Assembly (NCBI GenBank): GCA_030432695.1 | Contig: JAUILN010000008.1 | Span: 310,001-374,000 of the forward strand | Reading direction: 5' to 3' | From: a bacterium | Lineage (GTDB): Bacteria > Planctomycetota > UBA1135 > UBA2386 | DNA length: 64,000 nt | Part shown: positions 25,363 to 34,520 of the stretch, piece after piece | Layout of the letters: every line of letters begins with the position of its first letter | Numbering within the stretch: position 1 is the first letter of the stretch | Program-made: the position numbers and the translations under genes | Notes under the pieces: generated by a model | What the model was told of the DNA's origin: nothing | Databases searched by the model: none | Seen by the model: the letters and a program-made list of their open reading frames with translations, nothing else

Positions 25363-26955
25363 ATGGCCTCGCTGCCGCACCACCTGCAGAACCGACTCCA
25401 CGAGAGTCAGCAACGGCTGGCGCTCGCGCTGCGCGCCGGCGGCATGGCGGCCTGGGAATGGACCGGAACCGACGACGTCTGGACCGACGACCTCTACGAC
25501 CTGCTCGGTGTGCCAAGGACCGAGAAGGCCTCGACCGCGCTGTTCTTCAGCCGCGTCCATCCCGAAGACCTGGTGACCCTGCAACAGGACTGGCAACGCG
25601 CGGTCGCCGGTGAATGCAGCTATGAGAGCGAGTTCCGGATCGTCCGCCCCGACGGCGCGGTGCGCTGGCTCAGGGGAGTGGGCGATCTGGTGCGCGACGC
25701 GGCCGGCGAAGTGATCCGGATCTACGGTCTGAACTGGGACATCACCCGCGAGAAGGAGCTGGAGGCGGAACGGGAACAGCTACGCCAGCGGGCCGAAGCT
25801 GCGGGCGCCGCCAAGAGCGAGTTCCTCGCGACGATGAGTCACGAGATCCGCACCCCGCTGACGGCGATCCTGGCCTACGCCACCCTGCTGCGGCGGCACG
25901 AGCGGGACTCGACCCGCCTCGACTACGTGCGACGGATCGAGCGCAACGGCCAGTCGCTGCTCGACATCGTCAACGACATCCTCGACATGTCGCAGATCGA
26001 GGCCGGACGGATCGAACCCGAATGGGGACCGGTCGACGTCGAGCGCTTGCTGCGCGACGTCCACTCCACGATGGAGGTCCGGGCCGCGCAGCAAGGTCTC
26101 GCGCTGTCCGTCGAGATCGACGACCGGATCACGAACCCGATCCGTAGCGACGCCAAGCGCCTGCGCCAGATCCTGATCAACCTGGTAGGCAACGCCCTGA
26201 AGTTCACCGAGCAGGGCTGGGTCAAGGTCGTCTGCCGTCCGGGTCGCGGGATCTCAGAACTCGAGTTCCAGGTCGTCGATACCGGCCCCGGGATCGCGCC
26301 GGAACAGCTGGACCGGCTCTTCGAGCCCTTCGTCCAGGTCGAACAGAGCGCCACGCGTAGCTACGAAGGCACCGGCCTCGGCCTGACGATCGCCCGCCGC
26401 TTCGCCGTCCTGCTCGGTGGCGATCTCACGGTGGAGAGCCGAGTCGGGCGCGGCAGCACCTTCACGTGCACGATCGACGCCGGGGCCGACCGGACCGCCA
26501 CCGCGTCACCCGTTCACGATCCGGGATCCGACCGAGGGCCCGTGGCGAACGCATCTCCCGCGCTGGCTGCCCGCGTCCTCGTCGTCGACCACCTCCAGGA
26601 CAATGCCACCTGGATCGCCACGGTCCTGCGCGAGTCCGGTGCGCAGGTCGAGGTGGCGGACGACGGCGCGACCGCGCTCGCCCTGGTCCGGGAACGTCCG
26701 CCCTTCGACCTCGCGATCCTCGACGTGCAAGAGACCGGCGTGGAGGAGACCGACCTGGATGGTTTCGGGATCGCGCGCCGACTACGGGAGATCGGCCAGG
26801 AGATGCCGCTGATCGCCCTCGCCGCCGAGGCGCACGCCTCGCACGACCTCAGGCACCGCGCGCGGCAGGAGGGCTTCGGACGGCTCCTCACCAAGCCCGC
26901 ACATCCCCGAGCGCTTCTGGCAGCGGTCCGCGACGCGCTCGCCGGGCGTGGGTGA
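25363..26955 (+). CDS. Cytoplasmic hybrid sensor histidine kinase (PAS-HisKA-HATPase-REC)
   Basis: 530 aa from the ATG at MASLPHH; the frame is open 58 codons further upstream across a repetitive proline-rich stretch that overlaps the previous gene, so that extension is unlikely. Domains: PAS/PAC about 15-130 ('VHPEDL', 'RIVRPDGAVRWLRG', 'IYGLNWDIT'); HisKA with phospho-acceptor His160 ('MSHEIRTPLTAIL'); HATPase with N box 'NLVGNALKF', G1 'DTGPGI' and G2 'GTGLGLTIARR'; receiver about 405-525 with phospho-Asp in 'AILDV' and Lys in 'LTKP'. The receiver's acidic pair is D-H (VVDHLQ) rather than D-D. No membrane helix is seen, so it senses an internal signal. No separate response regulator is adjacent. 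Confidence 0.9.
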   Translation: MASLPHHLQNRLHESQQRLALALRAGGMAAWEWTGTDDVWTDDLYDLLGVPRTEKASTALFFSRVHPEDLVTLQQDWQRAVAGECSYESEFRIVRPDGAVRWLRGVGDLVRDAAGEVIRIYGLNWDITREKELEAEREQLRQRAEAAGAAKSEFLATMSHEIRTPLTAILAYATLLRRHERDSTRLDYVRRIERNGQSLLDIVNDILDMSQIEAGRIEPEWGPVDVERLLRDVHSTMEVRAAQQGLALSVEIDDRITNPIRSDAKRLRQILINLVGNALKFTEQGWVKVVCRPGRGISELEFQVVDTGPGIAPEQLDRLFEPFVQVEQSATRSYEGTGLGLTIARRFAVLLGGDLTVESRVGRGSTFTCTIDAGADRTATASPVHDPGSDRGPVANASPALAARVLVVDHLQDNATWIATVLRESGAQVEVADDGATALALVRERPPFDLAILDVQETGVEETDLDGFGIARRLREIGQEMPLIALAAEAHASHDLRHRARQEGFGRLLTKPAHPRALLAAVRDALAGRG

Positions 26956-26993
26956 CGCCGAACGAGCCGCCGCTCCGGGTCAGGCGTTCGCGC

Positions 26994-27890
26994 TCACGGG
27001 CCGGACCGGTTCGGCATCCGGTGGGACCGCACCACGCTCTGCACCAGCGCTGCGACCTCGGAGATCGCTTCGGGCGAGGTGTCGAGGCGCTCGAGCGCAC
27101 GCTCGACCTCGCGCAACCAGGTGTCCTCGTCGTCGCACCAGTCGACCGCGTAGACCACCGCGGCGACCCGCCGCGCTGCGTCGCGTGCCGCGTCCTGGTC
27201 GGGCCGGTCCCGCACCCAGCGTCGCAACGCCCGCTCGACGTCCTCGCGCAGCGCCGCGGCCGCCGCCCGGTCCACCGCCTCCGCGGCCCGCCCCGTCTGC
27301 AGCTCGCCGACCACGCCGGCCAACGCCGTGACCGCGCGGTCGTGCCGCTTGCGCGCCCCCTCCTCGCTGGTGCCGAGCACCCGGCCGAGCTCTGCGAACG
27401 GGATGTCGAACTCGCGGCGCAGCAGGATCGCGATCCGCCCGGAGGGAGGCAGCAGCTCGATCGCGAGTTCGACGAGCCGCTGTTCCTCGTTCCGCGCCGC
27501 GTCGCGACTGGGCGTGCCGACACTGGCACGCCGCAGGTCCTCGCCACCGACATCGGAACGGCTGCCGAAGCCGACCTCCCGCCGACCGTCGCGCCGCTCG
27601 GCGATCGCATACTCGAACGCGTCGCGCAGCTGGTTCTCGACGATGCGACCGAGCAACGCGCGGAACCGCTTGTCGTCGAGTTCGAGGAGCTCGGGTCCGT
27701 AGCGGATCGCGCGGACCAGCGCCTCCTGCACGTAGTCGAGGGTCTCAGCGTGCCGCCGCAGGAGCGGACCGAGCCGCCGGCGCACGAACCCCTCTACCCA
27801 GGGCTGGTGCCGACGCAGCAACTCGCTCAATGCCGCGTCGTCGCCGTCGCGGCTCCGGCGAGTCAGTTCGACCGAGGGTTGGTCCTTCAT
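26994..27890 (-). CDS. RNA polymerase sigma factor (sigma-70/ECF type) with C-terminal extension
   Basis: 298 aa. Region 2 is seen near 15-100 ('LRRHQPWVEGFVRRRLGPLLRR', 'LDYVQEALVRAI', 'FRALLGRIVENQLRDAFEYA'); region 4 near 145-195 ('LVELAIELLPPSGRIAILLRREFDIPFAELGRVLGTSEEGARKRHDRAV'). About 100 extra helical residues follow, absent from typical ECF factors and perhaps an anti-sigma-like or kinase-interaction tail. The start codon overlaps the stop of the kinase-SUMF1 gene by 4 bp (ATGA), as in the pair at 8733-12385. Convergent with the histidine kinase gene. Confidence 0.87.
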   Translation of the reverse strand: MKDQPSVELTRRSRDGDDAALSELLRRHQPWVEGFVRRRLGPLLRRHAETLDYVQEALVRAIRYGPELLELDDKRFRALLGRIVENQLRDAFEYAIAERRDGRREVGFGSRSDVGGEDLRRASVGTPSRDAARNEEQRLVELAIELLPPSGRIAILLRREFDIPFAELGRVLGTSEEGARKRHDRAVTALAGVVGELQTGRAAEAVDRAAAAALREDVERALRRWVRDRPDQDAARDAARRVAAVVYAVDWCDDEDTWLREVERALERLDTSPEAISEVAALVQSVVRSHRMPNRSGP

Positions 27891-30604
27891 GGCATCACCC
27901 GGCGCGCCACGCGCACCCCGACCTGGTTCACCGCGGCGCCGATCTGCGCGGAGTTGCGGTTCGCGCTCCGGCACTCGCCGGCCGTCGACGCGAACGACCC
28001 GCCGCGGATCACCCGTTCCGAGGCGGGTGGGTCCTCGTCGGCTCGGTGCCCATCGCCGTCCCGGGGTGGGTCGTCGCGGTACGACGGCGCGTAGCGGTCG
28101 AGGCAGAACTCGAACACGTTGCCGCAGACCCAGTGCAGTCCGAAGCCGTTGATCCGACCGCCGTCGGGCGGCGCGTACATCGCATGGCCGTCGTCGAGAT
28201 CCGGCCAATCGCCTGGCTCCTTCCGGCCCGGCAGCAGAGACGCCAGTCTTCGGTCGGCGATGTTCAGGGCGAGACCGTCACGGCGCAGGCTCTCGCGGTC
28301 GTCCCCGGTCCACCATCGGGTCGTCGAACCGCCGCGGCAGGCGTACTCCCACTGCGCCTCGCTGGGCAGGGTCAGCCGGTGGCGGGTCAGCACCGCCGTG
28401 GCGTCGCGCCACGACACCGCGTTGAGGGGCTCGGTGAGGCGTTGGCCGCCGAAGTGGCTCGGCGCGGGCGCGAGGCCGGCGAGTTCGGCGAACATCGTGT
28501 GGCTCGGGTCTTCGCTCCCCGGCGCCAGGCGTCGCCACTGCGCACGCGTCAGCTCGTGGCGGGCGATGAAGAACGCATCCAGGCCGACCAGGAACCGCGG
28601 CTGCTCGTCGGCCTGTGCGAACGCGTCGGAGCGTGGCGAGCCCAGGTCGACGTCGCCAGGTGGCACCAACACGAAGACGATCCCCGACGCGTCGGTGACC
28701 CGCAGCCGACCGTCCGCGTCGTAGTCGGCGGCGGTCGGGACTCGCCACTCGGCAGCGCCCGAGGCGAGGTGCGCGAACTCCCAGAGCTTCGTGGCAGGGT
28801 TCCTGCCGATCGGCACCAGGCCGAGCTGCGGCACGAGCGGCGGCATGTCGGCGTAGGCCGCGTTCGCGGTGATCCCGTCGGCGCGCTGCAGCGCCGTGCG
28901 CGCCGTCTCCCAGAGCTCCGCCGGAGCCTCGAGGCTGCGCTGCTGCAGCGACGCGGCCCATGCGGCCCGAGCCTGCACGCGCGGGAGCACCTCCTCGGAC
29001 AGCTCCTCGAGGCCCGCGACCAGTCGCTGCAGATTGCCATGCAGGAACTCGTCCTCGTCGGAGCCGAACCGCGGCGAGCCGCTCGCGGAGTAGGCCGCCG
29101 TCGCCCGCACTTCGTCGAGAGCTCGCCGGGCAGGTTCGAGCATCGCGGCGAGTGGCAGGCCGTCCCGGTCGATCCAGCTCCGCAGCGCGTCGAGCTGCTC
29201 GGGCCAGGCAGGGAACAGCTCGGCCTCGCGCTCCAGCGCCCGCTCCAGCCGCACCAGCGACGCGACCCGCGTGTAGCGCAATCGCGCCTCCCGCTCCGCC
29301 GCCGCGAAGCCGAGGCTGACCACGGTCGCAGCCACCAGCAGCAGCAGGATCGCGAGCGTCACCGCCACCAGGCGACCGTTGCGTCGCAGCGCGCGGCGCA
29401 GCAGGTAGCCGCGAGAGGGTCGCCGCGCGCGCACCGGCTCGAGTCGCTGGGCCCGACGCACGTCGTCGGCCAGCGCCGCAACGTTCGGGTAGCGCCGCTC
29501 GGGATCCCGGGCGAGCGCATGCCAGATCACGTGGCCGAGGTCGCCGCGCACCTGGCGGCCGAGCGCGGCCGGACTGAGCGACCGCCGCCGCGCGAGCTCT
29601 GCGCGTCGCTCGACCGTCAGCCGCGACCACATGGCACTCGGCCGCATCGGCTCGCGGTCGCCTGCCGCCCCCGCCGCCGGATCGAACGGATGCACTCCCA
29701 CCAACAGCTCGTGCAACAGGATGCCCAGCGCGTGGACGTCGGTGCGGATGTCGACCTCGCGGCCGGGCTCGAGCTGCTCGGGACTCATGTAGTCCGGCGT
29801 GCCGACGATCGCCGCCGGCGCGGTCAGGGTCCGCTCGGCCAGCGGCTCGTCGAGCGGCTTGGCGATCCCGAAGTCGAGGACCACCGCGGTCGCACGGCCG
29901 TCCCGCTCGGTGACCTGCACGTTCGACGGCTTCAGGTCGCGATGGATCAACGCACGTTGGTGGGCGTGGTTGACCCCCTCGCAGACCTCGAGGAACAGGC
30001 GCAACCGCTCCGACGGAGCCGCGCAGACCCGATCGCAGTGCACGGTGATCGGCTCGCCCGGCACGAACTCCATCGCCAGCCACGGCAGGCCGTCGTCGGT
30101 CTCGCCGGCCTCGAGGACCCGCGCCACGTGCGGGTGGCTCATCCGCGCCAACGCCTGCCGCTCGGCATGGAAGCGCGCCAACGTCTGGCGGCTCTCGCGA
30201 CCCAGGCGGATCCGCTTCAGCGCGACCAACCGCCGCACCGGCTCGCGCTGCGCGGCGAGGTAGACCACGCCCATCCCCCCGGCGCCGAGTTCGCGGAGGA
30301 TCTCGAACCCGGCGATCTCGCGCGGCAGTTCGGCCTCGGCCAGCCAGCGCCCCGCGCGTCCCGGATCCGCGGTCGCGGTCGGACCCCGGTCCTCCAGAGG
30401 ATGGTCCAGAGGCCCCACGAGTTCCTCCAGGGAATCGAGCAGCGCCCGGGTTCCGGCACCGGCCAGCAGCGGCTCGAGGACGTCGCGCAGCTCGGGATGC
30501 AGGTCCAGCAGATCGCTGTCCACGGCGCCGGGGGTCTCCCGGTGACGGCGCAGCAGATCCATCGCGAGCTGCAGCCGGAGCACGGGGTCGGGCGAGCGGT
30601 TCAT
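27887..30604 (-). CDS. Membrane Ser/Thr protein kinase with C-terminal SUMF1-type domain
   Basis: 905 aa from the ATG at MNRSPD. Kinase domain about 98-370: 'LGAGGMGVVYLA', Lys130, HRD 221-223, DFG 244-246, 'GTPDYMSPEQ'. A transmembrane helix is near 407-430, then a helical linker. The C-terminal about 260 residues are SUMF1/FGE-like ('VPPGDVDLGSPRSDAF', 'FFIARHELTRAQWRRL', 'LPSEAQWEYACRGGSTTRWWTGDD', 'WVCGNVFEFC', 'VIRGGSFAST', 'CRSANRNS'). Of the two catalytic Cys of true FGE only the second is kept. It resembles the kinase at 9299-12385 in order of parts but is clearly diverged. The sigma-factor gene follows with a 4-bp overlap. Confidence 0.92.
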   Translation of the reverse strand: MNRSPDPVLRLQLAMDLLRRHRETPGAVDSDLLDLHPELRDVLEPLLAGAGTRALLDSLEELVGPLDHPLEDRGPTATADPGRAGRWLAEAELPREIAGFEILRELGAGGMGVVYLAAQREPVRRLVALKRIRLGRESRQTLARFHAERQALARMSHPHVARVLEAGETDDGLPWLAMEFVPGEPITVHCDRVCAAPSERLRLFLEVCEGVNHAHQRALIHRDLKPSNVQVTERDGRATAVVLDFGIAKPLDEPLAERTLTAPAAIVGTPDYMSPEQLEPGREVDIRTDVHALGILLHELLVGVHPFDPAAGAAGDREPMRPSAMWSRLTVERRAELARRRSLSPAALGRQVRGDLGHVIWHALARDPERRYPNVAALADDVRRAQRLEPVRARRPSRGYLLRRALRRNGRLVAVTLAILLLLVAATVVSLGFAAAEREARLRYTRVASLVRLERALEREAELFPAWPEQLDALRSWIDRDGLPLAAMLEPARRALDEVRATAAYSASGSPRFGSDEDEFLHGNLQRLVAGLEELSEEVLPRVQARAAWAASLQQRSLEAPAELWETARTALQRADGITANAAYADMPPLVPQLGLVPIGRNPATKLWEFAHLASGAAEWRVPTAADYDADGRLRVTDASGIVFVLVPPGDVDLGSPRSDAFAQADEQPRFLVGLDAFFIARHELTRAQWRRLAPGSEDPSHTMFAELAGLAPAPSHFGGQRLTEPLNAVSWRDATAVLTRHRLTLPSEAQWEYACRGGSTTRWWTGDDRESLRRDGLALNIADRRLASLLPGRKEPGDWPDLDDGHAMYAPPDGGRINGFGLHWVCGNVFEFCLDRYAPSYRDDPPRDGDGHRADEDPPASERVIRGGSFASTAGECRSANRNSAQIGAAVNQVGVRVARRVMP

Positions 30605-30718
30605 CGCGGAGTCGAGGATAGCCAGGGCGGAGCGGCGTCGCGGGAATTCGCGACGCGCCGCGTCCGGTCGCGCACGCAGTCCCGTCCGAGGGGAGGAACC
30701 CATTCCCACGAAGACACC

Positions 30719-31456
30719 ATGAATGCACGCCGACGCACCGTCCTCCTCGCCGCCGCCATGCTCGTCCTGCCGATCCTCGCCGCTTGCGGCGGAGGCGGCG
30801 GCGGTGGAGACCCTCAGCCCCCCGAGGTCGATCTCTCGGGAAGCTGGGAGATCACCGAAGTCGTCTCGTCGTCCACCAACCAGTGCGACGATGGACCGCA
30901 GGCGCCCTACACCGTGCAGGTCGACCAGGACGGCAACGGCCTTACCGTCACGGCACCGGCCGGCCGCTTCACCGGCACGATCAGCGGCCGCACGGTGTCC
31001 TGGACCGGCTCCTACCCCGAGGACGGCGGCACCACCACCATCCGCTCGATGTCACTCCAGGCGACCGCGACGAGTCTGACCGGCTCGGCATCGTGGAGCT
31101 GGACCGACGGCACGGTCAGCTGTTCGGGAACCACGCAGGTCAGCGGCCGCAAGACGGGTGGCGTCGGCGGCGCGCACGGCTCGGGAGCGACGACCGGCGA
31201 GCTGCTGTTCGTCTGTGGCGCGGAAGTCGGCGAGAGCGGGTGGATCGCCGTGGTGCGCAGCGAGAGTGACCCGAACCTCGAGGTCCACCGGTGGTTGCAC
31301 GACGAAACCACGGTGGAACTCCCCGCCGACCGCTATGCGGTCACGATCCTCGCACCCCGACCGGACGACGGGGAACTCGCGCCGATCGGACGACTCACCG
31401 GTATCGAACTGCAGCCCGGCGAGCTGGAGATCGTGCCGGTCGAGTGCGACGACTGA
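30719..31456 (+). CDS. Lipoprotein of unknown function
   Basis: 245 aa. A type II signal peptide ends in the lipobox ILAAC with Cys23, followed by a run of glycines, typical of a flexible lipid-anchored linker. Two regions follow: a beta-rich domain (about 38-160) with 'LSGSWEITEVVSSS', 'YTVQVDQDGNGLTVT' and 'GRFTGTISGRTVSWTG', resembling small lipocalin-like 'sGtW.vt' lipoproteins, and a second beta domain (about 165-245) after a Gly/Ser linker. Its 3' end is also found as a fragment at 38854-38925. Divergent from the kinase gene; next comes the nitrilase gene. Confidence 0.75.
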   Translation: MNARRRTVLLAAAMLVLPILAACGGGGGGGDPQPPEVDLSGSWEITEVVSSSTNQCDDGPQAPYTVQVDQDGNGLTVTAPAGRFTGTISGRTVSWTGSYPEDGGTTTIRSMSLQATATSLTGSASWSWTDGTVSCSGTTQVSGRKTGGVGGAHGSGATTGELLFVCGAEVGESGWIAVVRSESDPNLEVHRWLHDETTVELPADRYAVTILAPRPDDGELAPIGRLTGIELQPGELEIVPVECDD

Positions 31457-31552
31457 TCGGACCCGGCGCCGCGCGACCTGGGATTGCCAGGAGCAACCGC
31501 GTTCCGGATAGTCCGTTCGCTGGCGTCGCCCCACGCCACACCGACGCGCGCC

Positions 31553-32350
31553 ATGACCACGATCCGCATCGCGCTGGCGAACCTGCGCATCCCCGCGACG
31601 CCCGCAGAGTCGCTGCAGCTCGCCCTCGCCGCCATCGCCGAAGCCGGCGCCCGCGACGCGCTGGTGGTCTGCTTCCCCGAGTGCTTCATCCCCGGCTACC
31701 GCTGGCCGGGCGTCCCGGCACCACCGCCCGATCCCGCGTTCCTCGAGCAGGCGTGGGCCGAAGTGGCGGCCGCCGCGCAGGCCGCCCGCACCACGGTGAT
31801 CCTCGGCACCGAGCGCGTGACCCCCCGCGGCCTGCAGATCACGACCTGCGTGTTCACCCCCGACGGCACCCTCGACGGCTGGCAGGACAAGTGCCAACTC
31901 GATCCGTCCGAAGAGCCCGTCTACCCGGCCTTCGGCACCGAGCGCCGCGTGTTCACCACCGACCCGCTCACCTTCGGCATCGTGATCTGCCACGAGGGCT
32001 GGCGCTATCCCGAGACCGTGCGCTGGGCCGCGCGCCAGGGCGCTCAGGTGGTCTTCCATCCGCACCGCCATCTGGCCGATCCCGGCACTCCCGAGCCGCG
32101 TGGGTTCGCCGATCCCCTGAACAGCTTCCACGAGAAGGCGATGCTGTGCCGCGCGGCGGAGAACACCTGCTACTTCGCGTCGGTGAACTGCGCGGGCGCG
32201 GACTCGGGGACGACTTCGGCGATCGCGAACCCCGACGGGTCGCTGCTCTGCCACCAGCCGTACGGCGAGGAAGGCCTGCTGGTCGCCGACCTGGAGCTCG
32301 ACGCGGCCACGCGCCTGTTGGCCACGCGGTGCCGGACGTCGCCGTTCTGA
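31553..32350 (+). CDS. Carbon-nitrogen hydrolase (nitrilase superfamily), copy 1
   Basis: 265 aa. The nitrilase triad is complete: Glu43 in 'CFPECF', Lys113 in 'DKCQLDP' and Cys146 in 'ICHEGWRYPE'. These enzymes hydrolyse amide or nitrile C-N bonds through a Cys thioester; the substrate here is unknown. The start ATG is set by alignment with the second copy at 39024, which has the same length. The stop overlaps the ATG of the following secreted helical protein by one base (TGATG), so the two are probably translated together. Confidence 0.92.
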   Translation: MTTIRIALANLRIPATPAESLQLALAAIAEAGARDALVVCFPECFIPGYRWPGVPAPPPDPAFLEQAWAEVAAAAQAARTTVILGTERVTPRGLQITTCVFTPDGTLDGWQDKCQLDPSEEPVYPAFGTERRVFTTDPLTFGIVICHEGWRYPETVRWAARQGAQVVFHPHRHLADPGTPEPRGFADPLNSFHEKAMLCRAAENTCYFASVNCAGADSGTTSAIANPDGSLLCHQPYGEEGLLVADLELDAATRLLATRCRTSPF

Positions 32351-34503
32351 TGCGTGTGCTCCCTACCCTTTGTCTGGCGAGTGCGCTGCTCACCGGAACC
32401 GCGCTCCTGTCCGATCGGCCGCCGGCCCAGACCTGGCAGTCGTCCGCCGTCGACGGCTTCGAGCGCAGGGTGAGGGAGCTGGTCGCCGCGGACGATCCCG
32501 AGCGGCTGGCCGCGCTGCACGACTGCCTGGTGCACGGCGGTTCCGCCCTGATGCGCGAGGTCGCCTCTCGAATCGGCCCGGAGTCCGCCGCTTGGGTGCC
32601 ACGGCTTCGCACCGAACTCGAACGCGAGGATCCGCACACCTGGTGGAGCGCTCACAAGATCCTGGCGCGCGTGGACGCCTGGGCCGACGAGGCGACCTCC
32701 GAGGCATTGTTGCGGTTCGATCGGGCGAAGTATCAACGCCTCCGCGAAGCGCGGTACGATCGCTCGACGTGGTTGTGGAGCGACACCGATAAACTGACCC
32801 AACGGTCGTTCCTGGAATGGCAGCTCCGCGAACGCGTGCGCGGACTGGTTTCGGTCGAAGAGTTCACCGCCGAACTCGCCCGCCCCGACCTCCACCATCT
32901 GACTGCCGAGCGGCTGGCCGAGCGGCTGGCCCGCCAGGACGCGGTCTCGGAAGAACTCGTCGGCCCGCTGCTGAGCGTCTTCGAGAATCGGTTCGACCCC
33001 GGGTCGCTCCACAACAACCCCGACGGCGAAGCCGACGTCCGACGCGCACTGCGCGCCACGGCGCGGGCGATCGCCCACATCGCACCCGACGCCCTCGACG
33101 CCAGCGAGGCCTGGATCTGGCTACTCGCAGACGGCTCCACGACGCCGGCGGAGGCGGAGCGCGCAGCCGCCGTGCTCTCTCGTCCCGGTGTCTCCTCCCG
33201 CTGGATCCTGCCGCGGCTCCTGTCGTTGGCGACGAGCAACGCGCCCCCGTTGCGGCGCCAACTCGCTCTCGATGTGCTGATTGCGCTGGGGCCCGACGCC
33301 AGTGGAGCCATCGACGGACTCGAGCGCGCCGCAACCGGCCGTCCCAGATCCGTCGGATCCCCGGGGATGCTGGAAGTCGCCGCCACCCTGCGCCGCGCGC
33401 AGCTCGACGCCTGGCGGTACGCCGACGACGAGCGCCAGCTGCGCGAACGGGTCGACCGCGAGCTCGATCGACTGCTGGTCTGCGACGATCCACGCGAATT
33501 GGAAGCGCAGCTCGACCGCCTGGCCGGTCACGGGCCGTTGACGTCGCATGCCCTGGTCGACCATTTCCTGCGCGGCCCCGGTGCGGCAAGAGAACTGGCC
33601 CGCGCCCGTCCTGCAGGAGCGCTGATCGACGAACTCATCGCGCGCCTCGGCTCCGCCAACGGATCCTCGGTCGATCGGCTGCGTGAGGAATGGGAACGAG
33701 GCAGCCCGTTGACCCGCGCCTGGGCGCTCGATTTGTACGAGCGTATGGGTCCGGGGAGCGGCCTCGTCGGTCCGGACGACGTGCCGGTACTCGACGCCGA
33801 AGACGAGGCGTCCGCGCTGCGAGCCTGGTACGGCCCCGCCTACCCCGCGCCGAAGATCCAGCCGATGCTGGCGGCAGAGCCGGGACACCGCGCGCTGGCG
33901 CTGGATCGGATCCGACGCGCGTTCGCGGTCGACCCAGGGGGCGACGCGGCAGACCTGCTGGCAATCCTCGAGCAAGCGGCGCCCGATCCGATCGCGGTCG
34001 CTCTCGGCATCCAGGGGTTGAGCTCGCACCCGAGGCATGCAGACCTCAAGGCGACTGCGTGGCTGCCGAGCCTGCGGGACCTGGATCGGCGATTGAGCCC
34101 ACCAGAGTTCATCTACTCGTTCTTGGACCCACAGGGCCCACGAGTCCAACGGATGGTCCGCGACACCATCCTCCTCACCGAGCCGGGACGCGAGTCCGAC
34201 CGGAACCTCGTCTGGTCCCTTGCAAGGGACCGTCAGGCGGCGCCATCTACCTTGGTCCGCCTCGCGTACCGGATCGGCGAACTGCCGCCCGATCCGGATG
34301 CTGGCTGGCTCGTCACCCAGCTCACCTGGCTCTACCGCGCGCCCACCCTCCGGCGCCCCGCACAGCGACAGCCAGTGCTCGAAGCACTGCAGAAGCACGC
34401 TCCACTCCCCGGCCGCGAGATCGATGTGCTGGTGATTGCCATGCGCGAACGCGGCGCGCCGGACTGGGAGGTTCGACGGCTCGCACAGCTGCCACGACGC
34501 TGA
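32350..34503 (+). CDS. Secreted alpha-helical repeat-like protein of unknown function
   Basis: 717 aa with a probable signal peptide (MRVLPTLCLASALLTGTALL). The rest is rich in Leu, Ala, Arg and Glu with regular amphipathic helices ('ALMREVASRIGPESAAWVPRLRTELERED', 'LALDVLIALGPDASGAIDGLERAA'), suggesting a HEAT/armadillo-like solenoid, but no family signature is certain. It begins within the stop of the nitrilase gene. A decayed copy of its first about 60 bp lies after the second nitrilase copy at 39822, showing that the two genes were once duplicated together. Confidence 0.7.
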   Translation: MRVLPTLCLASALLTGTALLSDRPPAQTWQSSAVDGFERRVRELVAADDPERLAALHDCLVHGGSALMREVASRIGPESAAWVPRLRTELEREDPHTWWSAHKILARVDAWADEATSEALLRFDRAKYQRLREARYDRSTWLWSDTDKLTQRSFLEWQLRERVRGLVSVEEFTAELARPDLHHLTAERLAERLARQDAVSEELVGPLLSVFENRFDPGSLHNNPDGEADVRRALRATARAIAHIAPDALDASEAWIWLLADGSTTPAEAERAAAVLSRPGVSSRWILPRLLSLATSNAPPLRRQLALDVLIALGPDASGAIDGLERAATGRPRSVGSPGMLEVAATLRRAQLDAWRYADDERQLRERVDRELDRLLVCDDPRELEAQLDRLAGHGPLTSHALVDHFLRGPGAARELARARPAGALIDELIARLGSANGSSVDRLREEWERGSPLTRAWALDLYERMGPGSGLVGPDDVPVLDAEDEASALRAWYGPAYPAPKIQPMLAAEPGHRALALDRIRRAFAVDPGGDAADLLAILEQAAPDPIAVALGIQGLSSHPRHADLKATAWLPSLRDLDRRLSPPEFIYSFLDPQGPRVQRMVRDTILLTEPGRESDRNLVWSLARDRQAAPSTLVRLAYRIGELPPDPDAGWLVTQLTWLYRAPTLRRPAQRQPVLEALQKHAPLPGREIDVLVIAMRERGAPDWEVRRLAQLPRR

Positions 34504-34520
34504 TCGGCGATCGCCAGGAC

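Noticed and set aside
9299..30604. Calling the SUMF1 domains formylglycine-generating enzymes
   Set aside because: The Cys pair needed for catalysis is missing in one and half-missing in the other.
27830..31456. Plus-strand frame of about 1200 codons ending in the lipoprotein
   Set aside because: Everything before 30719 is antisense to the kinase and sigma genes; the lipobox signal peptide fixes the true start.
31291..32349. 5' extension of the helical secreted protein gene through the nitrilase
   Set aside because: That stretch is a shadow of the nitrilase in another frame; the signal peptide starts at 32350.
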